Of a stretch of DNA of 64,000 nucleotides, positions 49,030-62,119 are shown piece after piece (the first letter of the stretch is position 1; every line of letters begins with the position of its first letter). The translations under genes were made by a program, and so were the position numbers. The DNA is from Eucalyptus grandis (lineage: Eukaryota > Streptophyta > Magnoliopsida > Myrtales > Myrtaceae): positions 1,898,630-1,962,629 of the forward strand of contig NC_052614.1 of the NCBI RefSeq assembly GCF_016545825.1, in the 5' to 3' direction. A model generated the notes under the pieces. The model saw only the letters and a program-made list of their open reading frames with translations. It had not been told where the DNA came from and did no database searches.

Positions 49030-49200
49030 TAATTTATTTTCCATCAGAAGAGTTATTTTTGTTTAATATATTTAAGCTCTTGATCCCACTTAAGAATTTA
49101 GCCCCTCTCACTTTGAGCCTGTTAAATATTATATTGTCAAATTGATATACTTCATGTCAAGACTGAAATGTCTGACAATTACTTATGCTAAAAAATTATG
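49030..49200. repeat. Direct repeat partner of 49735-49905
   Basis: Shares CATCAGAAGAGTTATTTTTG, AATATATTTAAGCTCTTGAT and TCACTTTGAGC with 49735-49905 in the same order. Together with the promoter copies this defines a tandem duplication with a period of about 0.7 kb. Confidence 0.65.
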
Positions 49201-49404
49201 TTATTAACACGTGTCAATGATCATGAAAAATTATCAACATGTTATACGTATATGTATACGTATACGTATATTTCATTTTGTGCTTGAGCATAATGAAAAA
49301 AATTTCTTTTTGCTTTGTTTCTGCCTTAATTTATCCATCAAATCTCGTAGATATATCAAAATGTATTTTTGCTTTTGCATTTATTTTATTCCATATATTT
49401 CTTT

Positions 49405-49570
49405 ATTGATTTGATTTATCTAATGAACCAATTGGCACGTATCGATAATTCAAACTTGCCAAGTTAGATAAGTAATTCATTGATCGGGACCACTAACCAT
49501 CCGTTTGAGGTCATTGCCTTTGTGCGGTGGAAGTTTCAATGCACAGAATAATCCAAGACGATCCCACCTA
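49405..49570 (-). repeat. TNL upstream block, copy 3 (divergent)
   Basis: Shares with copies 1 and 2 the order: TTTGATTTAT, AATGAACCAATTGGCA, AACTTGCCAAG, GGGACCACTAACC, GAGGTCATTGCCTT, TCAATGC. It is more diverged, so it is an older copy. Confidence 0.6.
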
Positions 49571-49905
49571 GGAAGAAGAAAACATGTGAGCAAGTTCCGA
49601 TGCAGAAGCAATGAAACAAAATATAAAACCAAAAATAAAAGAAAATTATTGTTATGTTATCCACAGATAAGTTGTAAAATACATACAAAGTGTCCCGAAG
49701 TGGTTGCACAATTGAATTTTCCATCACTTTAGTTAAATTTTTTTCCCATCAGAAAAGTTATTTTTGTCGAATATATTTAAAGCTCTTGATGTCACTTAGG
49801 AATTTATCTCTCACTTTGAGCTAGTTAAGTATTATCGTATCAAATCGATAAACTTCATTTTACTATGAAAATATTGCATTATCAATGATTACTTATCCTA
49901 AAATT

Positions 49906-52149
49906 TACCATATATAAAGCCTTCGAACGATCAAAAACCCAACGAAAGTCGAGAGAAAAACCCTGGCAACTTGATATCTTGACTCCTTGGGGGAAGTAAG
50001 CAAGGATTACACTTTTAGGACTTCCTGTGCAATCTTCCCTTTATTATTTCTTGGACAAACCAAAGAGCAGCCAATAGCATTAAATTACACCCATTTCAAA
50101 CTACTTTTGGTGACACGTAATTTTTTACACCCGTCAGCCTTTATTTTGCCAGTAAATGAATACAATGGGCAGATATAGTGGGATGACTAAATATATAATA
50201 GGACATGAACAACCACTTGCAATGCATCGGAACAAGAAATATTAGATTATAATTTTACATCCACTTTGAGAGAGGTCCTAATGTCAAGTAAGAATCAATC
50301 AGCACATGCTAATGCATTGATCACTGTTAATTATTCAAGGGGTTGCAGAATAATTTGAATAATTGTAAGCACATGCTGATAAATCGACTACTATAATTTT
50401 TTACTACACGTCTTTTAAGGTGGAGACCACTTTGAACACACTCATACTCAAAATTTTTGTCTTTCTTCTTGTTTAATTTCTTTTCAAGGTAGAATTTTTA
50501 ACTTCATGACAACTCTTTCTCACTCCAAATCCTTGATCTTCTCATTGTTGTCATTGCTTCACTCACGTGATCGTAGAGTCCTAACCCCATGCCTACGGTC
50601 ATTATTGGCGGCTGATGAGCCACCCTCCTCAAAATCACCTTGCAAGTTTGTGAGAGATGAATGCATCAATGCCAATGATGACCGTAGCGTCTCGTCTTCG
50701 CTCTTGAGATTAGGGCTTGTTCCAGAAAGAGCAACCATGTAATGGGACAAAAGTTTTAAAAGTTATGAGAAAATTATAAATTTTCTTTAAATTAGAGCCA
50801 CCACCAATCAATTTAAGAATATTGAGCCGGTTTGAAACCTAAGTACATATGTGAAAGCATATGTCATTTGCAAGTAGTCTTCAATTATGTGCAGGAGGGT
50901 TCATTTTCTTTATGGCACCCTTTTGGTACCCCATTTTCAATCAAGTAATTTGAGTGCAATTATCAAATAATTTAAAAGTAATTGCTGCAAGTTTTTTTTT
51001 TTTTCAAGGATATAATCAAGACAATTCCCTTACGTGCCAGCATGACTCCATGCGCCATGTGTGTTTGTGTTTTCAAAATATGCAATGGCGTGTTTAAATA
51101 TGCATGGGTCCTAATTTGTGACGTGTTCATGTGCAATTGACCACGACGTGTAATCAAATGATGCATGCTTAGTTTTAGTCATCCGCCACATAAAGTCCAA
51201 GTAAACGAAATTAATTCTTTGACATTTGCCTAACCATTCTCATTGGATAGAAAGACAATGATAATCTCTTTACTCCACTCAAGGAGTAAACGAAAAGTTT
51301 TTTAGAAAGTACAAGATATTTTGAATGGAGATCAATGAATGATGAAATTTATTTTCGAATAGCTTTGATTGTACTCCATAAGGCTTTTGTTTATTAATCC
51401 AAAGTCCAAAAGTCCTGCCACAAACTTTTGAATTTTTCTTCCATTTTAAGTGAAATTGAGCTTCATTCATCAGCTCAAAAGCTCTCGGAAGAAGAGAAAA
51501 TAGATGGGGCCCACTACCTAAATCTTATTTTTCAGGCCCCACCGCCATCAAAACCATTTTCCCTTCATCCTAGAACATCTAGAAACTAGAAAAGACCCGC
51601 CAAGGTACCTTTATTGCATTATATAATTTTACCTATTTAGTGAAAAAAAATAGCAGTTTTACTTTATCTAACACGTTAAGATAATAATGCTTGTTAAGAG
51701 TACAACGAATAATTCGAGATAGCACAAGAAATTCTCAAGTTTTTAGCTTTATATTTGTATAAATAGATAATGTTTAGGACTTAAATAAATCCTTTTCAAT
51801 TTTAGAAGCTTGAGAATTCTAATTCCACAAAGTCTGCAAAGCTAATTCCTTACTTACATAGTACCAATAATCGCCCAATCTTGCGGGTATGTGTGTATAT
51901 ATATTTTGAAATCAATAATTTTGAATTTACTTTTCTTTAATATTATGAAATGGTCATCGGCATGCTTATTTATAAGATGAATTTATTATTGTATTTGGAC
52001 AAAATGATAATCTAGAAGAGTACAAGCTCGTGTATATAACCTTATATGGTGCATACACGCACAAAACTTCTAGAAAAGTACACTTCAGATAATCATATAC
52101 TTGTGAATGTTCGATTTTAGTCCTTATTAATTGTTTTGGTGACAAAACT
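49906..52149. other. No recognisable gene
   Basis: AT-rich DNA. One open frame, 50506-50742 plus (78 codons, starting MTTLSHSKSLIFSLLSLL), has gene-like composition and a hydrophobic start, but nothing supports expression and I recognise no family. Confidence 0.35.
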
Positions 52150-52846
52150 AGTCAAAAACATTTTCGTTACATTGATTAAATGTTTTTGACCATTTAACAA
52201 ATCAAATTTCTTTCCTTAGATAATCCAAATCAAGCACATTTTTGTGTGCTCTTTTTTGCTAGCGAATTGATCTAGGAGGACTAATTTCTCCTTTATATTT
52301 ATGAATATCTTCCGAGACAATATTCGACACGTTGACAAATAATAAATTAGAGTAATAATAACGAGAATATTGGCGTAAAAAATATTTTTTAAAGTGATCT
52401 TATTTATTCTTAGTGTGACGGTTAATAAGAGAGTGGATGGTTAAATTCCTCGAATAAAAAAGTGGATAATCAATTGCTCAAGTACTACTTAACTAACTGA
52501 TCGGCAATAAGGATGAGATTGTAAGTCATGAGATATGAAAAGATGAGATGCACGCTCTTTCATTTTGAGCTAAAGAGAAACCACAAACAAATCTAAACAA
52601 TGGGGAGCATCTTTCTGATCAAGCTGGACAAGTAGTATTGGTACGTTTATCTTTGATTAAATTTATTATTCCTGACCTCTCCCTCGAGTCAATGCAATGC
52701 TGTCTAGGAATATATTTAATTTTCCAAGGAAATATGGCAAAAATAATGATGAAGCACACGAAATACGAGGTGCTCTGGTTCCAAATAGTACCGTGCGACT
52801 ATACTTATCACTTGCAGGTTTATAAAACCAAAAATTCGTGTTAATT
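52150..52846. repeat. 697-bp tandem duplication, unit 1
   Basis: Begins AGTCAAAAACATTTTCGTTA and repeats from 52847. The two units are highly similar along their length and both hold a 63-68-codon open frame with LESMCCLGIYLIFQGNMAK-like sequence (52638-52844), not recognised. Confidence 0.85.
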
Positions 52847-53543
52847 AGTCAAAAACATTTTCGTTACATTGATTAAATGTTTTTGACCATTTAACAAATC
52901 AAATTCCTTTCCTTAGATAATCCAAATCAAGCACATATTTGTGTGCTCTTTTTTGCTAGCGAATTGATCTAGGTGGACTGATTTCTCTTTTATATTTATG
53001 AGCATCTTCTGAGATAATATTTGACACATTGACAAATAATAAATTAGAGTAATTATAACACGAATATTGATGTAAAAATTATTTCCTAAAGTGGTCTTAT
53101 TTACTCTTAGTGTGATGGTTAATAAGAGAGTGGATGGTTAAATTCCTCGAATCGAAAAGTAGATAATCAATTGCTCAAATACTACTTAATTAACTGATCA
53201 GTAAAAAGGATGAGATTGTAAGTCACGAGATATTAAAAGATGAGATGCACACTCTTTCATTTTGAGCTATAAGGACACCACTAACAAATCTAAACAATGG
53301 GGAGCATCTTTCCGATCAAGCTGGACAAGTAGTACTGGTACGTTTATCTTTGATTAAATTTATTATGACTGACCTCTCCCTCGAGTCAATGCGATGCTGT
53401 CTGGGAATATATTTAATTTTCCAAGGAAATATGGCAAAAATAATGATGAAGCACACGAAATACGAGGTGCTCTGGTTCCAAATAGTACCGTGCGACCATA
53501 CTTATCACTTGCAAGTGTGTAAAGCCAAAAATTCGTGTTAATT
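52847..53543. repeat. 697-bp tandem duplication, unit 2
   Basis: Direct repeat of 52150-52846 with scattered substitutions. It includes the second copy of the open frame (53350-53541). Exact equality of the two spacings shows a single unequal-exchange type event. Confidence 0.85.
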
Positions 53544-55140
53544 TGTACTTTCGAGCGCCTAAAAAATTGAGCAATTACTTATCATATGAATAGGGTCGGT
53601 GATTTAGCCTGACACAATAACTATCTATATAAAAGGGCCTACTTCTCTAAAAAAAAAAAAGAAGAAAAATTCAGTTTTAGTTCTAATTTTAATTCCTGCG
53701 TCTTTTAAATAAAAAAACCTAATTTTAAGTCCAGTCCCAAATTGTTCCTAAATTATTTTTTTGTCTCAAAAAAGTTCAACTATTAAACATTCACCATTAG
53801 TCATCCCCAGTTTTCCTAATTTTCTGATTAAAAAACAATTTCGTTTTGGTGAATAATTTCCCTCCTCATTTTGTTGATGTAGATTTTTTTACTGGCATAG
53901 AAACGCCATATCAAACAACTCATGACTGATTTTGGATTGAGATTAAAGGGAGCAGATTTGAGATTAGCTAGTGATTTTTAGACCAAAAATATTCAAAATA
54001 AATTTGGGATTGAACATAAAATTTGAGATTATTTTGTAGACATAAAATTGGGGGCAAATTTGGGATAGGATCTATAGTTGACAAACTTTTCGAGATAGAA
54101 ATTGAGATAGAATAAAAACCGGATTTAAAGTTTGAGGATATTAAAGGAATTAAGCCTATATAAAAAAGGGAAGAGAAAATGGAGGAGTTTCACTTGTTTT
54201 AATCATCCAGGGGCAGATTTGCAATTAGATAGCATGTAATTGTCTCGATGGTTGGGCCCTACCGATCCTTGCTGAACTTGAGGCCATCCCTCTTCTCTAC
54301 CAAGTTTTTGTGCATTTCTTAATTTGAATGAATTGCTAGGCCCACCTCTCTTCTCTTTGCTTAATTGTGAAATTACCTTCTTCTTTTTTTTTTTTTTTTT
54401 TATAGATGTCTAACTTATTGATTTCATTTACTCAAATTTATTGATTTTACAATTTCCTAATCAACCCAAAGCAGAATTCATAAACCAAAATTTCAATTTT
54501 TTCCAATAAATGTTTTCGATTGGTTTGGTTTAGTGACTGCAATTTTCCTTAAACACATATAATTTAATATATGTGTTAATCCAAATATTTATATTATAAA
54601 ATGGAGATGATACATACAGTCTTAGTTCATTTTGATTAAATATAAGTTTATACGATGCATAAACATAAATGCATGCACTTTCTCTTAAATAATGAAGGGT
54701 AGTCATGTTGATAAATGGGTTTTATTTACCACCCAAACTTTACCTAAGCATATTATTCTCATCCAACAATTCATTTACTATAGATTTATTTCTATTAAAT
54801 AATGAGGGGTAGCTATATTTCTAATATATGTTAAATAGGTTAACTTACCACTCATATTGTTATACTACTTGGTTGTTGCAAGATGTAAAGCAATTTGTAC
54901 ATTCAATAGTGAGTCCATCCATTTGGATACCGTTTAATGCATTTTATTTATTTATTTAGTTACTCAATAAAACAATGCTCTTCAAACATTGAATCAACTC
55001 AAGCAACATATTTGTATAAAGAATTGAGAGAAATGTTAAAATCCAATGCAATAATTACTTCATTTTACAATAAAAAGAAGCTTATTCTAATATCCACATG
55101 TAACAATGCAAGCTAAAAGAATTATTAATGCTAATTATAT
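53544..55140. other. Repeat-derived spacer
   Basis: About 53830-54400 is related to 47700-48330. The remainder to 55140 is AT-rich with no gene; TTATTTACCACC-like phrases recur near 54720 and 54845, suggesting a further short local repeat. Confidence 0.5.
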
Positions 55141-56037
55141 AGGGAAAAGTATAAAAAAGAAGAAGTCATAAATCTAATGCAAGAGTTCCAATTGAGCCCT
55201 AAAATTTTCAATTGGACCAATTTAACTATAAATCTTTTCGCATTGGTACCAATTAAGTTTGTCTAGCCTATTTAGAGGGAATTTGCTAATGTTTGTTCTA
55301 TGTGACATTGTCGATATTGATGTAGGCATTTTCAATAATATTTCAATGATTTTTTCTCTTTTCTTTTTCCTTCTCTTTTTCCTCTTTTCTTCTTCTTTCT
55401 ATTTTTTATTATTAATGGTCAACGATCGAGGTTCAACAAGCCTCATCGGCCACTAGATGAGGGCCGCGAGTGAGGGATGCAAGCCCTCGCCTAGATCTAA
55501 GCAAATGGCGCGACCCTTGCCACTGCTAGTAGGGCTTAGTTGTGGCAAGGGCTGGCACTTGTTTAGATTTGGGCAAGAGCTCGTAGCCCTCCCTATCTAC
55601 ATGCAAAGGCAATGATCGCTCATCTGGGAGGGCAGTGACCCTCGCCTAGTGGTTGACAAGGGCTTGTAGGCCCTTGCCCATTGGTTGGCAGGGGCTATAA
55701 CCCTCACAAGCTACTAGTGAAGGCCTGAAGCCCTCGCCTACTAAAAAGAAAAATGTAGTTCTCGACAAGTGCATTTCCCTCGCACTCTTTTTTTATGGTG
55801 GATTGTTTTGGGTGCAATATTTTTAAAAAGTGCTGAATATTTAAAAAATGTTCATTAAAAATGAACGTCAAGAGGATAATTGACATTCATGTCAGTAATT
55901 TCTGCCCTAAATTGGCCAGATAAACTTAATCGGTACAAATTGGAATCATTTATGACTAAATTAGTCTAATTGAAAAGGTTTATGATTGAATTGAAACCAA
56001 TGCAAAATGTTTAGGACTTTTTTTGGTATATATCCCT
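55141..56037. mobile_element. Inverted-repeat element, about 0.9 kb, non-autonomous
   Basis: The left end AGGGAAAAGTATAAAAAAG and the right end (complement AGGGATATATACCAAAAAAA) are imperfect inverted repeats. Each is followed inward by alternating 'taaatc...ttggtacc' and 'ctaaattagt' motifs on the two sides. The interior is GC-rich with repeated GGGCTTG/CCCTCGCC phrases and no transposase. The same termini occur at 63904 and, truncated, at 29303. The superfamily was not determined. Confidence 0.65.
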
Positions 56038-56614
56038 ATTTATAGGCATCCAAACTATGAATGTAATATGAAAAAGGGTGCCTATGCATTTTAACACTCT
56101 TTAATAGGATTAATTTACTCTATAAGGTATATTTACTTTATTTTCATTTAACTGCATTTCTTGAGACATCAACAAAATGCATTAACCTAAAAGGATATCA
56201 ATATTTACAATTGTCTAATAGATACTAGGTATTTTACCACATTAATTGATGCAACAAATATTTGACCTACCAATGACAATTGTCAATAATAACTTTGACA
56301 CAATTTTATATGAATTCAAAAACATCATCTTATTGAATTCGATAAAATTCTTTGGTAACCAAAAAGCAATTACATGACTTTATGTTTTTAAATTTATCAT
56401 ATTGATAATCCGTTATATGCATGCTGTTTAGTTCTGTAAATTTTGCTTTAAGTTTGTATTCATGTTCTTTTTTTTTTACACTTGTTTTTACAACATCATT
56501 ATACACGAAAGTTTGACAAACATCTTGGCCCTCCAAGTAAATTTTATTATGAAGTCTTGTCTAAGGCTTCTGCAATGTCCCTGGCCTGGACTAAACTTGC
56601 TGGAAAGGAGGAAG
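56038..56614. other. No recognisable gene
   Basis: AT-rich spacer between the inverted-repeat element and the APC4 copy B; only short open frames. Confidence 0.4.
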
Positions 56615-59600
56615 AGCTTCATAGGCTCTCTCAATCTTTCATAGGACAAGGCAGAAACCCAATAGTCTGGAGTAGAGCGGAGAGTATGGGAGGCAGGATA
56701 TCCTTAGGCCCAACAACAAAAAGCTTTAGATAGGTGTGCCGTATTGAAGTGGCAGGTGTCATCTCTGGAGTGACCAACATAAGTGAAATCTAGCCTGGGT
56801 AAATAACATAAAGATCTAGAACTTTTACAAGCATAAATTCACTAAGAATAGATGTTTACTTAACCAGCCCATTATTTTCTAAGCAATACTAATTTACTAC
56901 CGAGTCTACCATCAAATCCATTTACTAAGAAAGATTGCTGTATGAGAAACAAGAACAAGGAAAGAGGAATCATAAACTGAATCTGATAGATCATACTCAT
57001 AAATATTTGATTTGAGTAAATAGGATGTTTACAAATATTTGCGATTGGAAAGACACCAAACCCACTAAAGCACAAAAGCCCATCTTTATCTCCAACGCAA
57101 AAGATATGCAAACATCGCTTTGAAGAATTTGAGTGCTCTACAAATGAATCTTGAACATTGTCAGTTAAACCAGCATCTCCGGGTACTAGTTCAGGCATTT
57201 GAGGAACTCTTGGACCTGGAGGGAAGAATCAAGTAGTGCGATCTTCAAATGCCAAAGAGTTACTAAAAGCGTTCTATAAACAAATGAATAATTACTTTCC
57301 AGTTGGAACATAAAAAATATGAGATTAAAGCTAAGGAGGCAAACAAATCAACAAGTTACAGATGACACCAAACATACTCTTTCAAAAAATCTTCCACAAA
57401 ACCCATGCTAAAGCTGTTGGACTATGAAATAAGATTCTAAATATTTAAGAAAACCAGACTAAAACAATTATTTAAATGCAAACAGAGCATTATAAAAAGG
57501 TGTGAGCCATAAGATATCTGTTATTGGTAATAAAGATCACAAAGTTATATCAACTTTTAAGTTGAAAGATGCCACATACTCAATTAATTTGGGCATCCTC
57601 CTCCCAGTTGAGACACACCACAACTGCCATATGGGACTTCAAGCTTCTTAACAGTTTTCCATTCTGCTTGTTATTTATACCATGCTAGAAATGATTATAC
57701 TACAGTGTGCATAACTGCTGCAAGCTAGTGCATATCAAAAGCAGCACATCACATATCCATTGTTCCATAAAGACAACTATTTTGGTAAGATAGCATTCAT
57801 TATGTACAAACAAACTCCCTTCTCAGTAAAATGTAATCCATGAAGAGGACGATTAGTAATAAACTGGTAGAAATCTCAAAGAAACAGAATTACAGCAAGT
57901 ACAGCCAAGTTCTGAGCCATTCTACTCATGACCAAGCAGTTATAGCTTAATAGAAATATAACCAATTACTTACAAACTTTTCCACCCACAAGCATAATTG
58001 AAGCACATACAGGTCATATCATTTAAGAGTCACCTAAATAATCACCTTCTTAATTTGACTGAACTAAACATATATTACAAATAATTGAAGAAAGCTATTA
58101 ATTTTGATGAAAATAAGCATGTCACAGATGAATGCTTCTACATGACACCATCCACTTAGACCATATATTCTCACAATGAGGTTGTCCCCAGCAAACATTA
58201 TGCTTTAATTTGTCGTTGACAATTGAAATAGTTTAAATCATTGATGACGGCATTAGCATGGGAGGAAATGTTTTTTCCTACACAAGAATGCAATTAAGCA
58301 CATCAATCATATTCAAGTCCTAAAGTATATAAATCTATTGAATAGTATATAAGTTATGTATGATTGGTGATTAAAGTAATTCACTGCTGATTTCACCGAT
58401 TAGATATGAGTCAATCAATTTCCGTGATTCATAATTTAACTCATGCATCAAACACTGTAGTGTCAAAAACATTTCAAGGCTTTGGTGTAGGACGATGAGT
58501 CCCACGATAAAGAATAAATATTTAGGCATCACACACAAAACTGCCTAAACATGACACCTAGGGTTTTTTAAGCAAGACACCAAAGAGGAATTGCATCACA
58601 CAATCTGCAAAGCAACACTTGCCAAGTTCAATGAATTATCAACTCTGTTGAAAAGTAAAAATTATAACTATATTTGTAGACTCTCTAAAAGTTCTACTCC
58701 TAGTTGAAATAGGAAATCTCTAAACAAGAAACATTATTGGAGTATATGTAAGATCCTCCTACTCAAACTTAAAAGGAAGAAGGAAACATCGTAAAATCCT
58801 AATAATACTCAAATCCTAGTTGATAAATTCACTGATTAAACTTCAAGACAAATCCTGATCCTTGTTTGAGTTTCAAAGTCAATCTTCACCAGAAACTTGG
58901 TAGTCACCTTGCATAACTTGTTGGCTGCATCAGGCTTAGTGGATGATTTGATTGTCTTATACTAAATTCTATGAATGGGAATCCAATTACAATACTATGT
59001 ACACAATGTTTGTGTCCTTGTCAAATGGGTACTTATTTGATAAAAGAAAAATAAAATGTAGTAATATCTCATGTCTAGAAATAATAACATTAGTCAAATT
59101 TGAAGTATCTTTATCATTAGTAATTACCTAACAATAAAAATAACACCATACTTTACAATCAATATCTAGTAATTACGTCTGTCATGGAATAACAATCTCA
59201 AACATCATTATCATTGTTTATAATTCCATTGGATGAAATTCACAATCCACAATCCATAGATTTGATTTTTTGATTCATGACTCAAATTTCCATGTCATAT
59301 CAAAATTGTGGCTCCCTACTTAACAGCTAACACAATAAATAAATGAATATTGTTCTGAATTCAAAGTTCAAACTGTGAAACAGAAATCGAGTCATGTAAT
59401 CTATCTAACTAAACAATAGTGCCAACTTGATTAACAACCTGACTAATCATGATCTGTTTATATTTAGTTTATTAAAATCTTTAATAATAATCATACATGA
59501 ATTTTGTTTCTTTTCAAATTTAATTGACATTGATGATGATATGCATATTGTACATATGCTGTGTTGGTCATGTGAGGATTGGAATGACCCATTCAATTAT

Positions 59601-62090
59601 ATCTAACTAGTTAAATGGCTTATTCATCTCTTGTAATTTGTTCACCTATTTAACAAAAGGGTCATGTTTGGACAGAGTTTTCCAACAATTTTTTTTGTTA
59701 ATCATATCTTGCTCAGATTGACGTATCTAGCAATCCATTGTTAACTTGACATTGACAGACATGACCGATAAAAGTGGATTGCTATCTCTATTAGCAGCTC
59801 AATTTTTGCTGAGCAAGTTTGCTGTGTGCATTGCATCATGCAGATTTTGAGCAATTCAGAATCTTTCCCAGGAGATTAAGGAAGGACACGTTCTGATGAC
59901 AAAGGATTGTTGCAGAAGGAATTTCTAGTTGAGAAGCAATGAGGGTAACATTCAAATGACAACTTAGAAAGCTCACTTTGAGATCATGCAGTCAAACTTA
60001 TCATCTTCAAGTCCAAGACAACAACCTTGCCATCAGGACACTGGCATAATGATGCTATACATTTACCTGGAGTAGATTGGAATGATTACGAGAAGCCAGA
60101 ATTGATGACCCACATTGCAATGTGCAAAGAAAGCGATTCATTATAAACAAAAAAGAAAAGGGGGGGGGTTATTTGTTCCCAACAAAATTGACAGAAGAAG
60201 AGGAAAGATAGAGCACAAACATTAAGCAACAAAATGTTAATCAAAATTAGTGAAGTGAGGCAAAACATCATAACTGCACAAAATAACTAAGAGGCGGTCA
60301 CTTTATACAAGATTTCTTTGGGCTAGTAGGTCATCTAAAGCGAGAGAATCTATATCTTGTTGGCAGGCTCCAATCCAATATATGAATTGAAAAACAAATC
60401 TTGTTGCTCAACTATGGAACCTCAAGGTGGAGTAGATGCTCGAAAAATTTCTCCAGGCGAAGATTGCAGTGTACTTGTATTTAAAACTTAGGTTCTTAAC
60501 AGAAACCATTCAAGTACTGGCTCAAGTACTATGTTGCACTCAAAATGTTCTCCATATCCAGAAGACAATATGATGAGCGGAGCATTTGGATGTTTCTTGG
60601 AGAAAAAATCTCCCCTCTAAATTTTTCCAGGGAGAATAGACAGGAAGAACTACCAAGTTAGGCATATAATCCTAGGCTCTTACAAATTTGAATTACCAAA
60701 AGATTGTCATATAGGATCTTAACATACTTAGATGCAGCTCCCCTTACCCTCCTAGTCTCTTTGCTTTCTCCAATTTCTCCCAATGTCCCTCTTGACCAGA
60801 TTGTCATATAAGTACGCAGCATAGCTTGAGATATATCCAAAAGCTAAAACTCCAACCAACGAACTTGATTAGCCAAAATGATGTGATGAAATGCCCTTCT
60901 ATAATGAGAAGAAGATAAATAAAACTTCAAGTAATACAAAATGTGAGAAACTTTCCGCCTATAGTCTATATTTCAATATACGCTAAAGCTCTCCTTGTAG
61001 GGCACGTGCAATCAGTAAAAGAATGCTCAACCGGTAAAAGAAGGGGAGCCAGCAGTAAAATTACATTGTGAGAGTCACCATCAGAAATTTAAGATCTTTT
61101 TAGATGCCTGATGACATTTAGATGGTATTCTGCAGGGGCTAAACCTGCGAACTCCAAGTGGGCATCAAGCATTTCTGCATCGGAGATATCTAATCTATCT
61201 AGCATAAATGGCATCCCCCCAATTCATGTTAATTATTTTCATGGACACTCTAACTAGTGTACAAAGAAGGGAAAAACCTGGTTGAGAAGTCGATAAGAAT
61301 CCATTGCGCCTATAAATAAAATCCCTTTATTCTACTGATACCAGCTTGGAATTTTTTACTTGAGACTGAGTCCTCTCTAGATTTCCAATCGCATCACCTA
61401 CATTCACTCTTCGTTTCAGTGTAAAAGACCAACTCCTTGGTTCGACATCACCTTCTCATTCAGACTTCCAAGCACTTTATACCTCTATATTCGTCCAATC
61501 CTCTACTGAACGCAATTCAACCTAGATTGGCACTTACAGTGGTTCTTATGGCGAAAAGGGCAGAGAAGCACATTTAGGAAAAGCCTAAGAAGCAGAACGA
61601 GATAAGGCCAACGACTAAATGGGCACACACACCAAGCCATCATTAAAGAAGCGAACTTTCTTGACTCGAAGCAATACCCAGGAGAGATCGTCCACCGCCT
61701 CTGCCAATTGAATCGACAAGCACCGCCACCTTCGTGTCATCCATGACCATAGCCAGAAAATCCTTCTCTGGATTCTACTCCACCATCTTCACCTGCCACT
61801 CGGAGGAAATCGAGCAAAAACCTCAGCAAACCGAGTCGGAAAACAATCGAATCGAATCGACCCGCCCGTTAGGAAGTCGCAAAAAGAACGCCCGAACGAG
61901 AGCCGAACCTGGGAAGCCAAAGCGGGTCGTCGGAACTCGAAGTCGAAACGGAAGCAAGCGCCAGCGACCCACCTTCGTCGGTCTCCATCGCTAGAAAGCT
62001 CCGCAAGCAGCTCGAAAACGCAGTGTACAGAAGTGACAAGGGCAGCAGAAGAGCGAGACGAAGGATGGAAAAGCAAAGGGAGGAAGGAGG
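56615..62090 (-). pseudogene. APC4 exons 1-5 pseudogene (copy B)
   Basis: Minus-strand copy in native order. The exon 1 equivalent starts at about 61989 (METDEG, then shifted frame). Exon 2 lies at about 61680-61800, exon 3 at about 59980-60072 and exon 4 at about 57575-57665. Exon 5 is at about 57025-57270 (MPELVPGDAGLTDNVQDSF, CVGDKDGLLCFSGFGVFP). It continues into intron 5 and stops near 56615; exons 6-19 are absent. Exon 1 carries an early frameshift and exon 3 has lost bases. It can give no complete APC4. The GTAAGT-like donors are partly kept, so a spliced non-coding transcript is possible. Confidence 0.85.
58380..59545. other. Extra sequence inside intron 3 of APC4 copy B
   Basis: Compared with the active gene and copy A, copy B has about 1.1 kb of additional AT-rich DNA here. 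No open frame of note and no termini were recognised; it may be a degenerate insertion. Confidence 0.45.
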
Positions 62091-62095
62091 TCCAA

Positions 62096-62116
62096 CCGGG
62101 CCGGGCCGGGCCGGGC
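62096..62116. repeat. Short CCGGG tandem repeat
   Basis: Four copies of a CGGGC pentamer at the right edge of the APC4 copy B. Confidence 0.85.
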
Positions 62117-62119
62117 TTT

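Noticed and set aside
60165..60172. Run of eight G as a special element
   Set aside because: A single isolated homopolymer in an intron-derived region of copy B; no further structure.
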